DNA of 64,000 bases from Sapria himalayana (Eukaryota > Streptophyta > Magnoliopsida > Malpighiales > Rafflesiaceae). A program made the position numbers and the translations under genes. Positions 1 to 11,950 of the stretch are shown here, piece after piece. The notes under the pieces were generated by a model. That model was not told where the DNA came from. It did not search any database and saw nothing but the letters and a program-made list of their open reading frames with translations. The stretch spans positions 1-64,000 of the forward strand of contig JAREIK010010367.1 of NCBI GenBank assembly GCA_029783825.1, given 5' to 3'. How positions within the stretch are numbered: the stretch's first letter is position 1; every line of letters begins with the position of its first letter.

Positions 1-3000
1 ATTGATTCAAAATTAAAGTAAAAAATATTATTTGATAAAAATTTTTAATTTTTAAATTTTTACTTCTTTTATAAGTGTAACTATTTTTTATTAAAAAAAA
101 TAATTTAAATTATATTTCTTGCACTCACAATTTATTTTGTAATAAAAATTTATATATAAATAAACTAATAAATAATTAAAATGAATATTTAATATTATAA
201 TAAATTGAAATAAAAATTAGATTTCTTAATTATTAAGTAGTCTATAGCAGTTTAATGCTTTATGTATTTAGGCATTACGGGCTTTATGAGTTTACTAATT
301 TAATTGTGTATGCAATTAGTGGTTTATAAGTTTTATTTAAAAATTAAAATAACAAAATATTTCTTTTTTATTATTTTTTTATATTTTCAAAGGTTAGTAC
401 CTTTGAAAATATAATAATTTTTAAATTTTTTTCAAAAGTGAATTCAATATTTAGTTATAATAATCATTATATTTATATATCATATAAATTCAATATAAAC
501 AAGATTATTGATAAATATTCTAATAATGATTAAAAAATAAATTAATAATCTATTATTAATAAGATAGATATCAAATAAAATATAATTATAAAACCTATAA
601 TGATTCAGAAGCAAATCAAATTATATTATAATATAATAATTTTTTGTTTATAATTTTTTTTTCTTTTAATAAGTTTATCTATATTTTTTTTGATCAAAAA
701 TAATTTATATAAATCATATTTGTCTAACTGATAATTTATTTTTTAATTAATATTTATATAAAAATAAACAAATAAATAATTAAAATGAATATTTAAAATT
801 ATAATGAAAAAAAATGAGATTTATTCTTTATTATTTAGGGTATTCTAGTTTAATTTAAATTATATATGTCTCACTAAAAATTTATTTTGTAATTAATATT
901 TCAATAAAAAATAAACTGATAAATAATTAAAATAAAAATTTAAAATTATACTGAATAAAAATTAAAATGATATTTATGAATTATTATTAATGTATACCAG
1001 TTTAATATTTTATGTATTTAGATAGTTTTGTCAGTTTAGGACTTTAGCGATTTATGTTTTTAGGCATTTAGTGGTTTATAAGTTTGTTTAAAATTAAAAT
1101 TACAAAATAATTATTTCTGATATTTTTTCATATTTTTAAAGGTTATAACCTTTGACAATATAATAATTTAAAAATTTTTAAAAATGTGAATACAATATTT
1201 AGTAATAATAAGCATTATAATTATAAATAATTTAAACTAAATATAAACAATTTTATTCATAGATATGATATCAATTATCAAAAAATAAATTAATATGTTA
1301 TTATTATTATGATGGATATAAATTAAAATATTAATGCAAAACCTAAAATTATTCAAATCCAAGTAAATTTATTACTAAATAATAATTTTTGTTTTTTAGG
1401 TTTTGCTTCTTTTTATAAGCTTATATTTTTTTTTGATGAAAAATAATTTATTTAAATTATGTTTGTATCACTAATAATTTATTTTGAAATTAATATTATA
1501 ATAAATTATTTGAATTATATTTAAGGTTTACGAGTTTAAACGTTAAGTATTTAGGGGCTTTTGTGTTTAGGAGTTTAGATGTTTAAGTGTTTATGCATTT
1601 AGTGATTTATAAGTTTTATTTAAACACTGATATAGCAAAAAATTTATTTATAATATTTTTTCTAATTTGTGAAGATTATATCCTTTGAAAATATAATAAT
1701 TTTTAAATTTTTTTCAAATGTAAATATATTATTTATTTATAATAATCTTCATAATTATAATTCATTTAAATTCAATATAAATAATTATATTGCAGGATAT
1801 TATAATTATGATCTAAAAAATTAATAAAATAGTTATTATTTAAAAAGTAATTGCAAATCTAAATTTATTCAAATCAAAGTAAAATATATTATTAAATAAT
1901 AGTTTTTTTAATGTTTTGCTTTTTTTATAACTTTATATTTTGTTATTAAAAATAAATTATTTAAATTATATTTGTCTTACTCATAAGTTATTTTGTAATT
2001 TATAATTCTATAATAATAAACTACTAAATAATTAAAATAAATATTTAAAATTATAATGAATACAAATAAAATTGAGATTTATTATTATTATTCAGGATAT
2101 ACCGATTTAATGGTTTAAGTATTTAGGTGTTTTGTGGTTTAGAAGTTTAGTGATTTAATTGTTTAGACCTTTAGTGATTTATATTTTTTTTTAAGAATGA
2201 AAAAACACAAAATTTAATTTTTTATTATTTTTTTAATTTTTGAAGGTTGTAACCTTTGAAAATATAATAATTGTTAATTTTTTTAAATGTGAATATAATA
2301 TTTAGTTATAATAATCATAATAATTATATATAATGTAAACTCAATATAAATAATTTTATTGATAGATATTATAATAATGATCAATAAATAAATTAATAAA
2401 CTTGTATTTATAAGAATGATATAAATTAAAATATAATTGTATAATATAAAATAATTCAAAATCAGAATAAGATATATTATTAAATAATAATTTTTTATTT
2501 TTAAAATTTTGCAACTTTTTATGAGAATTTTTTTTGATGAAAAATAAATTATTTTAATTATATATGTCGCACTGATAATTTATTTTGTAATTAATATTTC
2601 TATAAAAATAAACATGATAAATAATTAAAATGAATATTAAAATTATAATGAATACTAATAAAATTGAGATTTATTATTTATTATTTAGACTATACTAATT
2701 TAATGTTTTAAGTATTTATGGGCTTCAGGGTTTAGGAGTTTAGTCATTTTAGTATTTAGTCATTTAGTGGTTTATAGGTTTTATATAAAATATAAAATAA
2801 AAAAAAATTATTTTGTTATTTTTTCTCATTTTTGAAGGTTATAACCTTTGAAAATATAATAATTTTTAAATTTTTTTAGAAAAGTGAATACAATATGAAG
2901 TTATAATAAGCATAATAATTATATATCATATAAATTCAATATAAACTTTTTTATTGATATTTATTATAATAATGATCATAAAAAAGTAATAACCTATTAT

Positions 3001-5730
3001 TAATAAGATAAAGAATGTTTAAAATATATTACAAAAGCTAAAATGTCTCAAATCAAAGTGATATTTTACAAAATATTAATTTTAAATTTTAAATTTTTGT
3101 ATATATTTATAAGCCTATATATTTTTTAATGAAAAATAAATAATTCAATTTATATTTGTCTCACAATTATTTTATTTTTTAATTTATATTTCTATAAAAT
3201 TAAACTAATAAATAATTAAAATTTATATTAAAAATTCTAATGAATACTAAAAAAAATGAGATTTATTATTTATTATTTAAGGTATAACTATTTAATTGTT
3301 TAAGTTTCTTGTGGTTTTGGGGTTAATGAGTTTATTGATTTATATATTTACACATTTTAGTGTTTATAGGTTTTATTTAATCAATGAAATAACAAAAAAT
3401 TTATTTTTATGAATTTTCGTCATTGTCAAAGGTTAAGAACTTTAAAAATAATAATAATTTTTTAATAGTTCTAAAATATGAATACAATACTTAGTTATAA
3501 GAATCTTAATAATTATATTTGTTATAGTTTCAAAATAAAAAATTGTATTAATATATATTATAATAACGATCAAAAAATAAATTAATAAACTATTATTACT
3601 AAGATAGATATTAATTAAAATATATTTGCAGAACCAAAAATAATTCAAAATCAAAGTAAATTATATTACTTAATAAAATTTTAAATTTTTGAAATTTTGT
3701 TTATTTATATAAGCTTATTTTTTTTTCATAAAAAATAATTTATTTAAATTATATATGTCTCACTCATTATTTATTTTGTAATTAATATTGCTATAAAAAT
3801 AAACTAAAAAATAATTAAAATGAATATTTAAATTTATAATGAATACAAATAAAAATGAGATTTAATATTTATTATTTAGGTTATATAGGTTTAATGGTTA
3901 AAGTATTTAGGGGGTTTTGGGGTTTAGGAGTCTAGAGATTTAAATGTTTAGGCATTTAGAGGTTTATAAGTTTAATTTAAATAATAAAATAATAAAAAAA
4001 TTATTTTTGTGATTTTTTATCATTTTTGAAGGTTATAACCTTTGAAAATATAATAAATTTTAGTTTATTTTCAAATGTAAATATAATATTTAGTTATAAT
4101 AACTTAAGAATTATAAGACGTTTTAATTGAATATAAGTAATTTTATTGTTCAATATTATAAAAATGATCAAATAATAAATTAATAAACTATTTTTAATAA
4201 GATTGATCTCAATTAAAATATAATTGCAAAACCTATATATAATGATTCAAAATCAAAGTAAAATATATTACTAAATAATAATTTTTTTAAAATTTTTACT
4301 TCTTTATATAAGCTTTTTTTTTGATTAAAAATAAATTATTAAAATTATATTTGTCTCACTCATTATTTATCTTGTGATTGATATTTATCTAAAAAATAAA
4401 CTAATAAATAATTAAAATGAATATTTAAAATTATAATAAATACAAATTAAAATGAGATTTATGATTTATTATATAGGGTATGCCGGTTTAATGGTTTGAT
4501 TATTTAGTGGTTTATAGGTTTTATTTATATAATACAAATTTAAAATTCTATTTTTGATTTTATCTGATTTTCAAAGGTTATAACCTTTGAAAATAAAATA
4601 ATTTTTAAAATTTTTTGAAATGTGAATACCATGTATAATTATATTAATCTTACTAATTATATATCATATAAATTCAATATAAATAATTTTAATGATAGAT
4701 AAAATAATAATAATCAAAAATTAAATTAATAAACTATTATTAATAAGATAAATATTAATTAAAATATTTTACATAACACAAAATGATTCAAAATCAAATC
4801 AAAATATATCACTAAATAATAATATTTAATTTTTATAATTTTCCTTCTTTTTATAAGCATATATTTTTTAATAAAAAATAAATTATTTAAATAATATATG
4901 TCTCACTCGAAGTTTATTTTGTAATTAATTTTTCTAAAAAATTAAACTATAAATAATTAAAATGAATATTTAAAATTATAATAAATAGAAATAAAAATGT
5001 GCGTTATTATTTATTAAGTAGTATATAACTGTTAAAGGGTTTATGTATTTAGGGGTTTTGGGATTTAAGAGCTTACTAATTTAAGTAAGTAAGCTTTTAA
5101 TGATATAAAGTTTTTATTTAAAAAATGAAATAATAAAAAATTTATTTTTTTTTATTTTTTAACATTTTCAAAGTTTATAACCTTTGAAAATATAATAATT
5201 TTAAAATTTTTTCAAAAGTGAATACAATATTTAGTTAAAATAATCATTATATTTATATTTCATATAAATTCAATATAAACATTTTTATTGATAAATATTC
5301 TAATAATGATGAAAAAATAAATTAATAATCTTTTATTAATAAGATAGATATCAATTAAAATATATTTACAAAACCTAAAATGATTCATAAGCAAAGTAAA
5401 ATATCTTACTATATAATAATTTTTTGTTTTGAATTTTGTTTTTCTTTTAAAAAGTTTATCTATATTATTTTGATGAAAAATAATTTATATAAATTTTATT
5501 TGTGTAACTCATAATTTATTTTGTAATAAATATTTATATTAAAATAAACAAATAAATAATTAATTTGAATATTTAAAATTAAAATGGAAAAAAATGAGAT
5601 TTATTCTTTATTATAGAGGATATACCTGTTTAATTTAAATTAGATCAGTCTCACTAATAATTTTTTTTGTAATTAATATTTCTATAAAAATAAACTGATA
5701 ATTAATTAAAATTATACTGAATAATTAAAA
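1..5730 (+). repeat. A+T-rich ~0.6-kb satellite array, segment 1
   Basis: Tandem monomers of an extremely A+T-rich repeat. The palindromic landmark (consensus GGTTATAACC with flanks) occurs near 395, 1140, 1670, 2243, 2834, 3430, 4028, 4575 and 5170, giving spacings of about 530-600 bp apart from the first. Each monomer carries a G/T-rich octamer block on the + strand about 90-100 bp before the palindrome. The segment 3.28-5.73 kb is closely matched at 17.26-19.79 kb, and 3.28-5.2 kb also at 51.37-53.3 kb. The longest open frame is about 70 codons, lacks an ATG start and is closed in sister monomers, so no gene is called. Confidence 0.9.
4567..4594. repeat. Perfect 28-bp palindrome of a satellite monomer
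   Basis: The half-site ATTTTCAAAGGTTA is followed directly by its inverted copy with no spacer. The flanking G and A stop it from extending to the 32-bp form. Confidence 0.9.
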
Positions 5731-6130
5731 TAATTTATTTTGTTTCTCTCTCAACTCTAGAATTATTGTTAAAGCTTTAACCAAAATAATAGGAGCTTTT
5801 ACATTATCTCTATTATGTCCTATCATATTTGATGTTGAATCACTAGGCTATCAAAGGTAATTTGACTCATGCACGCTAACAGACTAAACCAAAGTTGTAC
5901 CCCTATGTGTTGAAATAGCTAGTTGTTGAGGATGTTATTTATATTGATTATTGTAATTTCTTCTAAAATATGTCTCAGGCACACACTCAAAGCAATTTTT
6001 TTTAAAACATAATTCACCTCTAAAAAAATAACAACCTTGTAAGCTATTAGAACAAACTAGCCCGAGGGTGGTTTTAGGAGGGCAAGAAGTTTGGGCTATC
6101 TTTCAATCAAGAATCAAAAAAATTATTTTA

Positions 6131-6355
6131 TTGGCATATCTAAGCCTTTTTTTATATCCTCGTGGATATGAAAAGTATCATTTCTTTCTTTTTATATTAA
6201 ATGAGTTATGTATACAAGCTCGCAATACCCAAAAAGGTCTAGATTGACATGTCTAAGCCTTTTTTTTATATCCTCATGGATATGAAATGTATCATTTCTT
6301 TATTTTTATATTAAATGAGTTATGTATACAAGCTCACAATACCCAAAAAAGGCGT
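6131..6355 (+). repeat. 113-bp tandem duplication unique to unit A copy 1
   Basis: Two adjacent copies (about 6131-6243 and 6244-6355) both carry TAAGCC, a T run, ATATCCTC, GGATATGAAA and CAATACCCAAAAA in the same order. The other three unit A copies have this stretch once. The two copies differ at a few positions, so the duplication is not brand new. Confidence 0.85.
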
Positions 6356-6390
6356 AATGAATCATATTCAAATGTATAAAAGGTTTTAAT

Positions 6391-6850
6391 CATTGCTCTA
6401 AATATAAGTCTTGCATATTGACACTTGAGGTCACAAATCAAATGAAAAAGCCATAGTGATATTTCCAATCCCAAGAATTTTACCTAAAGAAAGTTATAAA
6501 GAGTAGTAGTCGAGCTTTAACTATATCTAGGGTCATGACTTTTGCTCTTGAGGAATGTCCAAAGTTACAATCATTCCTAGTGCAATGACTTTGCAATATA
6601 AAGATAAAATGCACAAGCTATGGTCATATCCAATACTATGACCCAGTATTATAGTGATTAAATATGTATTCATGATCATTCTTAGTGCCATAACAATATG
6701 TTCAACAGAGAGACACAAGTTATGGCATATCCTGATCGATATGATTTTGTGTTCTAGAGATAAAATATACAATCATGACCATTGCTAATGCTACAATAAT
6801 CTAAAGCAAGAAAGAGACTGAATCCATAACTCGCCCCTAGAGTAAAGACT
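6391..6850 (+). repeat. Degenerate ~104-bp repeats inside unit A copy 1
   Basis: The phrase TCATTCCTAGTGCAATGACT at 6571 recurs in altered form at 6676 (TCATTCTTAGTGCCATAACA) and 6779 (CCATTGCTAATGCTACAATA). Each is followed about 40 bp later by an AAGCTATGG, AAGTTATGG or ATCCATAAC phrase. A weaker relative starts near 6391. Spacing of the clear units is about 103-105 bp. The same structure is present in the other unit A copies. Confidence 0.6.
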
Positions 6851-6955
6851 TTGTGTTACATATACAAAATGATAAATCTGTGACATTACTAAATGTTGTG
6901 AATTTCAATTTAAATTTAACACTTAGTCATTTGATTATAAAAGTACAAAACATGA

Positions 6956-7036
6956 GATTTAGGATTTAGGTTTTATGGGTTGGGGTTATAGTTTATGGTT
7001 TAAGGTTTAGGATTTAAAGTTTAGGGTTTATGGTTT
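6956..7036 (+). repeat. Degenerate 7-nt telomere-like tract in unit A copy 1
   Basis: About eleven consecutive 7-nt words related to the plant telomere unit TTTAGGG (for example GATTTAG, GTTTATG, GTTTAAG, GTTTAGG) stay close to one register. The tract abuts a T-rich stretch at 7033-7053. The order is conserved at 20.90-20.98, 26.33-26.40 and, inverted, 62.65-62.74 kb. Confidence 0.7.
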
Positions 7037-7218
7037 TTTTTGTTTTTTTTTTGGAAAATATACACTTTATTTATCATTTAGGCACACAACTTACAAGAGA
7101 CTAAAAAACTGAATAATTTAGACCAACCCACCAAATCCTATGCACCTTAATGATTCTATGCATAAAATACATAAAAAAATAATGCCTAATAATTCGAAGC
7201 ATACGAATACAACTAAAA

Positions 7219-7569
7219 TCACCTGGCATTCCCAGACTTCAGAGTTGGCATTGAGTCATTATGAGAACTTCCTCCTTTCCATTCGGATTTGTCCAAGCCT
7301 TTTGGAGCAACCTGAATGATGCACAATATTAAAACTATGCAAATATAAGATTGTGCATGTCTGTGTACATGCAACATCAAGCATTTGCCTATGTCATTCT
7401 TATTAAATAAAATACATGTTAAACTAAATACCCATTAATCCACAAGTCCATATCTACGGCACTTAGTCAATTCATTCTCACCTTTGAAATACACATTCTT
7501 GAGCTCCAATGATCCTCAAAAGAGTATCTCTTGGGTTAGAATGCTTACTCCTCGAGCTCCAAGAAGTGG
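7219..7569 (-). pseudogene. Possible two-exon gene remnant in unit A copy 1
   Basis: Read on the minus strand, an 88-bp exon-like block (7569-7482) ends at a GTGAG donor. A 170-bp intron-like gap follows, then a block at 7311-7219 preceded by CAG and ending in TGA. The second block reads VAPKGLDKSEWK... for 30 codons in one frame. The frame that splices in phase with the open frame of the first block (SWSSRSKHSNPRDT...) instead ends in TQCQL, so the reading frame is unresolved. The acceptor in front of the first block is CAA here but CAG in copies 2 and 4. An AATAAA and an A-rich tail lie downstream on this strand (T-rich at 7033-7053 on +). I do not recognise the protein. It could be a captured gene end, a retroposed transcript, or chance openness. 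Confidence 0.35.
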
Positions 7570-8325
7570 TTGTATGTTGCACCGACAAAATATCAAAAAA
7601 TATGCATGCATCGGTGTGCATGTGTGATGAGGTCCATCTCATAGTCTAATTATCTACGCGTACAACCAACCTAGAATACAAGTAAAATTACAAAATGCTA
7701 TAAAGATGGGTCTTCTGCTCCCGGGAGTGTTGCATCACCTAATGTGTATTTATAAAATGCATTAGCGGGCACCACTTAGAGATACTCATGGGTCTAGTTT
7801 CCCTCATTGCATGCTACATAGAGAAGAGACAAAATTGTGTGTGTGAGTATGTCGTGATCTGTCTATAAAAGTACATGGTGCATATAAAGTCCAAAATACA
7901 AAATGACTACAAACATAAACTAAAAGTTTGAATATTTCTCTCCCATGTGGCTGGTATGGACTCCATTGCTTACTAGTCCTTCTTGGTGAGGCTTCAGATT
8001 TTGATGGCTCTCCAATTAATCATGGATTATTTGCTACTCTTGTTGGGCGACAGTTGGGTGGCACTCTATGCTGTCTGATAAGGCTAGTTAGACCCACTCC
8101 GAGCTACTCTTGGGTTTACTCTCGACCACTTTGCTCAGTCTCAGTCAGTTGTCTGAATGTTATCATCCTTGTTTGCTAGTGCGGCCCTCTACAAGGTGGT
8201 GGCCCATACTTCTGGTTGCTTCCAGGATTTGCTGTCCCCTCTAAATGCTACACCAAAATGGACAATAATATGTGCACGTGTGTACTATGGTCCGTCGCTA
8301 TGTGTGTGTGGTGCAGCAGTATCAC
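7570..8325 (-). other. Conserved G+C-richer end of unit A copy 1, no gene recognised
   Basis: This stretch is well conserved in all four unit A copies. It includes the phrases GGGCCCCACT-like, CATTGCATGCTACATAGAG and TAATCATGGATTA. Open frames of 63-90 codons appear on one strand, but they begin at TTG, and copy 2 has an early stop in the matching frame, so it is treated as noncoding. Confidence 0.5.
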
Positions 8326-9150
8326 GGTTTAGGAGTTTAGTAATTTAAGTATTTAGATATTTTGTGGTTTATAGGTTTTATTCAAATAATGAAATAACAG
8401 AAAAATTATTTTTATGATATTTTCCCATTTTCAAGGTTATAACCATTGAAAATATAATAATAATTAATTTTTTTTCAAATGTTAATACAATATTTAATTA
8501 TAATAATCATACAAATTAAATATCATGTAAATTCAATATAAATAATTTGATTGATCGATATTATAATACTATTCATAAAATAGACAAATAAACTATTATT
8601 AATAAGATAGATATTAATTAAAATATATTTGAAAAACCTAAAATGATTCAAAAACAAAGTAAAATATATTACTAAATAATAATTTTTTATTTTTAAATTT
8701 TTTATTCTTTTTATAAGCTTATAAATTTTTTTGATGATGATAAATTATTTAAATTATATTTGTCTCATTCATAATTTTATTTTGCAATTAATATTTCTAT
8801 AAAAATAAACTAATAAATAATTAAAATTATTATTAAAATTATAATGAATACAAATAAAAATGATTTTTATGATTAATTATTTAGGGTATACCGGTTTAAT
8901 GGTTTAAGTATTTAAGAGTTTAGGAGTTTAGTGATTTTAGTTTTTTGGCATTTAGTAGTTTATATGTTTTATTTAAATAATGAAATAACATAAAAATTAT
9001 TTTTCAATTTTTTTATCTATTTTGAAGGTTATAAACTTTATAAATATAATAATTTTTAAATTTTTTTCAAATGTAAATACAATATTTAGATATAATAAAC
9101 TTAATAATTATATATCATGTAAATTAAAAATAAACAATTTTATTGATAGA

Positions 9151-9270
9151 TATTAATAAAACAAATATAAATATAATAATGATCAAAAAATAAATTAATA
9201 AACTTTTATTTATTGATAAATATTTTTATATTATTTATAAATACTTAAACCTTTAAAGATGGTTTAAATG
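9151..9270 (+). repeat. Truncated-monomer marker, copy 1
   Basis: The monomer between palindromes at 9026 and 9400 is only about 375 bp. Its middle is replaced by a short internal duplication and the phrase CCTTTAAAGATGGTTTAAA. The same aberrant monomer follows every unit A copy at a similar distance. Confidence 0.75.
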
Positions 9271-10717
9271 TTTATGTAGTTAAGGGTTTTGGGGTTTAGG
9301 AGTTTAATGATTTAAGCGTTTAGGCATTTAGTAGTTTATAGGTTTTATATAAACAATAAAATAACAAAAAAATTTATTTTTGTGATTATCTCATTTTCAA
9401 AGATGATAACATTTAAAAATATAATAATTTTTAAATTATTTTCAAATGTTAATATAATATTTAGTTATAATAACCTTTATAATTATATACCATGTAAATT
9501 CAATACAAACAATTTTATTGATAAATATTCTAATAATGATCAAAAAATAAATTAATAATCTATTATTAGTAAGATAGATATCAATTAAAATATAATTACT
9601 AAACCTAAAATGATTCAGAAGCAAAGAAAAATATATTACTATATAATAAATTTGTGTTTTGAAAAAATTTTTTTTAAAAGAAGTTTATCAATAATTTTTT
9701 GATGAAAAATAATTTATATAATTTTTTTTTGTCTAGCTCAATTTATTTTGTAATTAATATTTATATATAAATAAACAAATAAATAATTAAAATGAATATT
9801 TAAAATTATAATGAAAAAAAATGAGGTTTATTATTTATTATTTAGGGATACTATTTTAATTTAAATTAGATTTGTCTCACAAATAATTTATTTTGTAATT
9901 AATATTTCTATAAAAATAAAGTGTTAAATAATTAAAATAAAAATTTAAAATTATACTGAATAAAATTTAAAATGAGATTTATTATTAATCTATACCAGTT
10001 TAACGGAATAAGTATTTAGAGGTTTTGTCATTTAGGAGTTTAGCAATTTATGTTTTTAGGCTTTTAGTGGTTTATAGGTTTTATTTAAAAAATAAAATAA
10101 CAAAAAATTTTCTATAATTTGTTATCATTTTCATAGGGTATAAACTTTGAAAATATAATAATATTTACAATTTTTTGAAATGTGAATATAATATTTAATT
10201 ATAATAATATTAATAATTATATATCATATAAATTCAATATAAATAATTTTATTGATAGATAATATAAGAATGATCAAAAATTAAATTAATAACCTATAAA
10301 TAAAAAGATAGATATTAATTAAAAAATATTTACAAAACGCAAATTGATTCAAAATTAAAGTAAAATATATTATGGATAATAATTTTTAATTTTTAAATTT
10401 ATACTTATTTTATAAGCGTCTATTTTTTTTATTAAAAATAAATTAATTAAATTATATTTCCACACTCATAATTTATTTTGTAATAAATATTTCTATAAAA
10501 ATAAACTAATAAATAATTAAAATGAATATTTAAAATTATAATAAATAAACATAAAAATTAGATTTATTAATAATTAAGTAGTATATAGCAGCTTAATGGT
10601 TTATGTATTTAGGCATTACGTGGTTTAGGAGTTTACAGATTTAACTGTGTATGAATTTAGTGGTTTATAGTTTTTATTTAAGAAAAAAATAAAAAAAATT
10701 ATTTTTATTATTTTTTG

Positions 10718-10749
10718 ATATTTTCAAAGGTTATAACCTTTGAAAATAT
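10718..10749. repeat. Perfect 32-bp palindrome, canonical form
   Basis: The half-site ATATTTTCAAAGGTTA is followed directly by its exact inverted copy, 16 of 16 pairs with no spacer. This is the reference form used for numbering (pairs 1-32 to 16-17). Other 32-bp copies lie at 35694-35725 and 42117-42148. Confidence 0.95.
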
Positions 10750-11922
10750 AATAATATTAAAATTTTTTGAAATATGAATAAATATTTATTTATAATAATC
10801 ATAATAATTATATATCATATAAATTCAATATAAACAATTTTATTGATAGATATTCTAATAATTATCAAAAAATAAATTAAAATTTATTATGAATAAGATT
10901 GATTTTACTTAAAATATAATATCAAAACCTAAAATGATTAAAAATAAAAGCAAAATATATTACTTAATAATAATTATTTGTTTTTAAATTTTTATTCTTT
11001 TTTAAGCTTATCTATTTTTTGATGAAAAATAATTTTTATAAATTATATTTTTAACTCATAATTTATTTTATAATTAATATGTATATATAAATAAAAAACT
11101 AAATAAAAAAAATGAATTTTTAAATTATATTGAAAACAAATAAAAAATGAGATTTATTAATTATTATTTAGGGTATACACGTTTAAACAATTATCTATAT
11201 AGGGTTATCGACTTTTTGTAGTGTATTAATTTAAGTGTTTAGGCATTTAGTGATTTATAGGTTTTTTTAAACAATGAAATAATAAAAAAATATTTTTTTT
11301 GTTTTTTCACATGTTCAAAGGTTATAAACTTTGAAAATATAATAATTTTAAAATTTTTTTCAAAAGTGAATACAATATTTAGTAATAATAATAATTAAAT
11401 TTATATATCATATAAATTAAATATAAATATTTTTATTGATAAATATTATAATAATGATCAAAAAATAAATTAATAATCTATTATTAATAAGTTAGATATC
11501 AATTAAAATATAATTACAAAACCTAAATTGATTCATAAACAAAGTAAAATATATTACTATATAATAATTTTTTGTTTTTCATTTTTTTATTCTTTTAATA
11601 AGTTTATCTATATTTTTTTGTTGAATCATAATTTATATAAATTATATTTGTCTAACTTATAATTCATTTTGTAATTAATATTTATATAAAAGTAAACAAA
11701 TAAATAATTAAAATGAATATTTAAAATTATAATGAAAAAAATAAAAATGAGATTTATTATTTATTTGTTAGGATATACATGTTTAAAATATATATCTATT
11801 TAGGGTTTTCGAGATTTAGAACTTATTGATTTAAGTATTTAGGAATTTAATGGTTTATGGCTTTTATTTAAATAATGAAATAACAAAAAATTTATTTTTG
11901 ATATTTTTTTAAATTTTCAAAT

Positions 11923-11950
11923 GTCATAACATTTGAAAATATAATAATTT
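11923..11950. repeat. Covarying palindrome, pair 12-21 changed
   Basis: Relative to the canonical form, G12 is T and C21 is A, so pairing is kept. T15 is C, which opens a four-base centre, CATA. Arms are 12 of 12. A related but less perfect copy lies near 43313-43340. Confidence 0.85.

Larger units (their letters stand above)
5731..8325 (+). repeat. Unit A, copy 1 (2.6-kb non-satellite insert)
   Basis: A less A+T-rich block interrupts the satellite. Its left end starts with a TAATTTATTTTG-like stretch that also resembles the satellite, so the exact edge is ambiguous; the right end is just after GCAGCAGTATCAC. It aligns over its whole length with 19791-22271 and with the reverse complement of 61367-63821, and in part with 25217-27057. 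No terminal inverted repeat, CTRR-type Helitron end or target duplication was found. The order in this orientation is: unique segment, 113-bp duplication (this copy only), degenerate 104-bp repeats, 7-nt telomere-like tract, T-rich tract, exon-like blocks on the minus strand, then a conserved G+C-richer end. Both flanks match the other copies, which implies one insertion later copied with the array. Confidence 0.85.

Noticed and set aside
1..5730. Organelle DNA insertion as explanation of the A+T-rich sequence
   Set aside because: Tandem ~0.6-kb monomers with telomere-like octamers and no organelle genes or tRNAs do not fit plastid or mitochondrial DNA.
6533..6772. Minus-strand open frame of 76-79 codons conserved in unit A copies 1 and 2 (20478-20708), partly in copy 4 (62956-63138)
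   Set aside because: It has no ATG at the called start and lies over degenerate 104-bp repeats. Copy 3 has a nonsense change, and copy 4 has a 1-bp frameshift upstream of the shared part. Not enough for a gene.
7928..8179. Open frame with MNISLPCGW-like start in unit A copies 1, 3 and 4
   Set aside because: It starts at TTG, copy 2 has an early stop in the same frame, and no family is recognisable. DNA-level conservation of unit A explains the similarity.
5731..8325. Unit A as a typical Helitron (left end starts with TC-rich sequence)
   Set aside because: No CTRR end with a preceding hairpin was found at the other end and there are no helicase or Rep motifs. It remains possible only as a degraded non-autonomous form.
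10700..11300. CRISPR-like array (regularly spaced palindromic repeats)
   Set aside because: The palindromes are about 600 bp apart within homologous monomers; there are no short unique spacers and no cas genes, and the genome context is plant.
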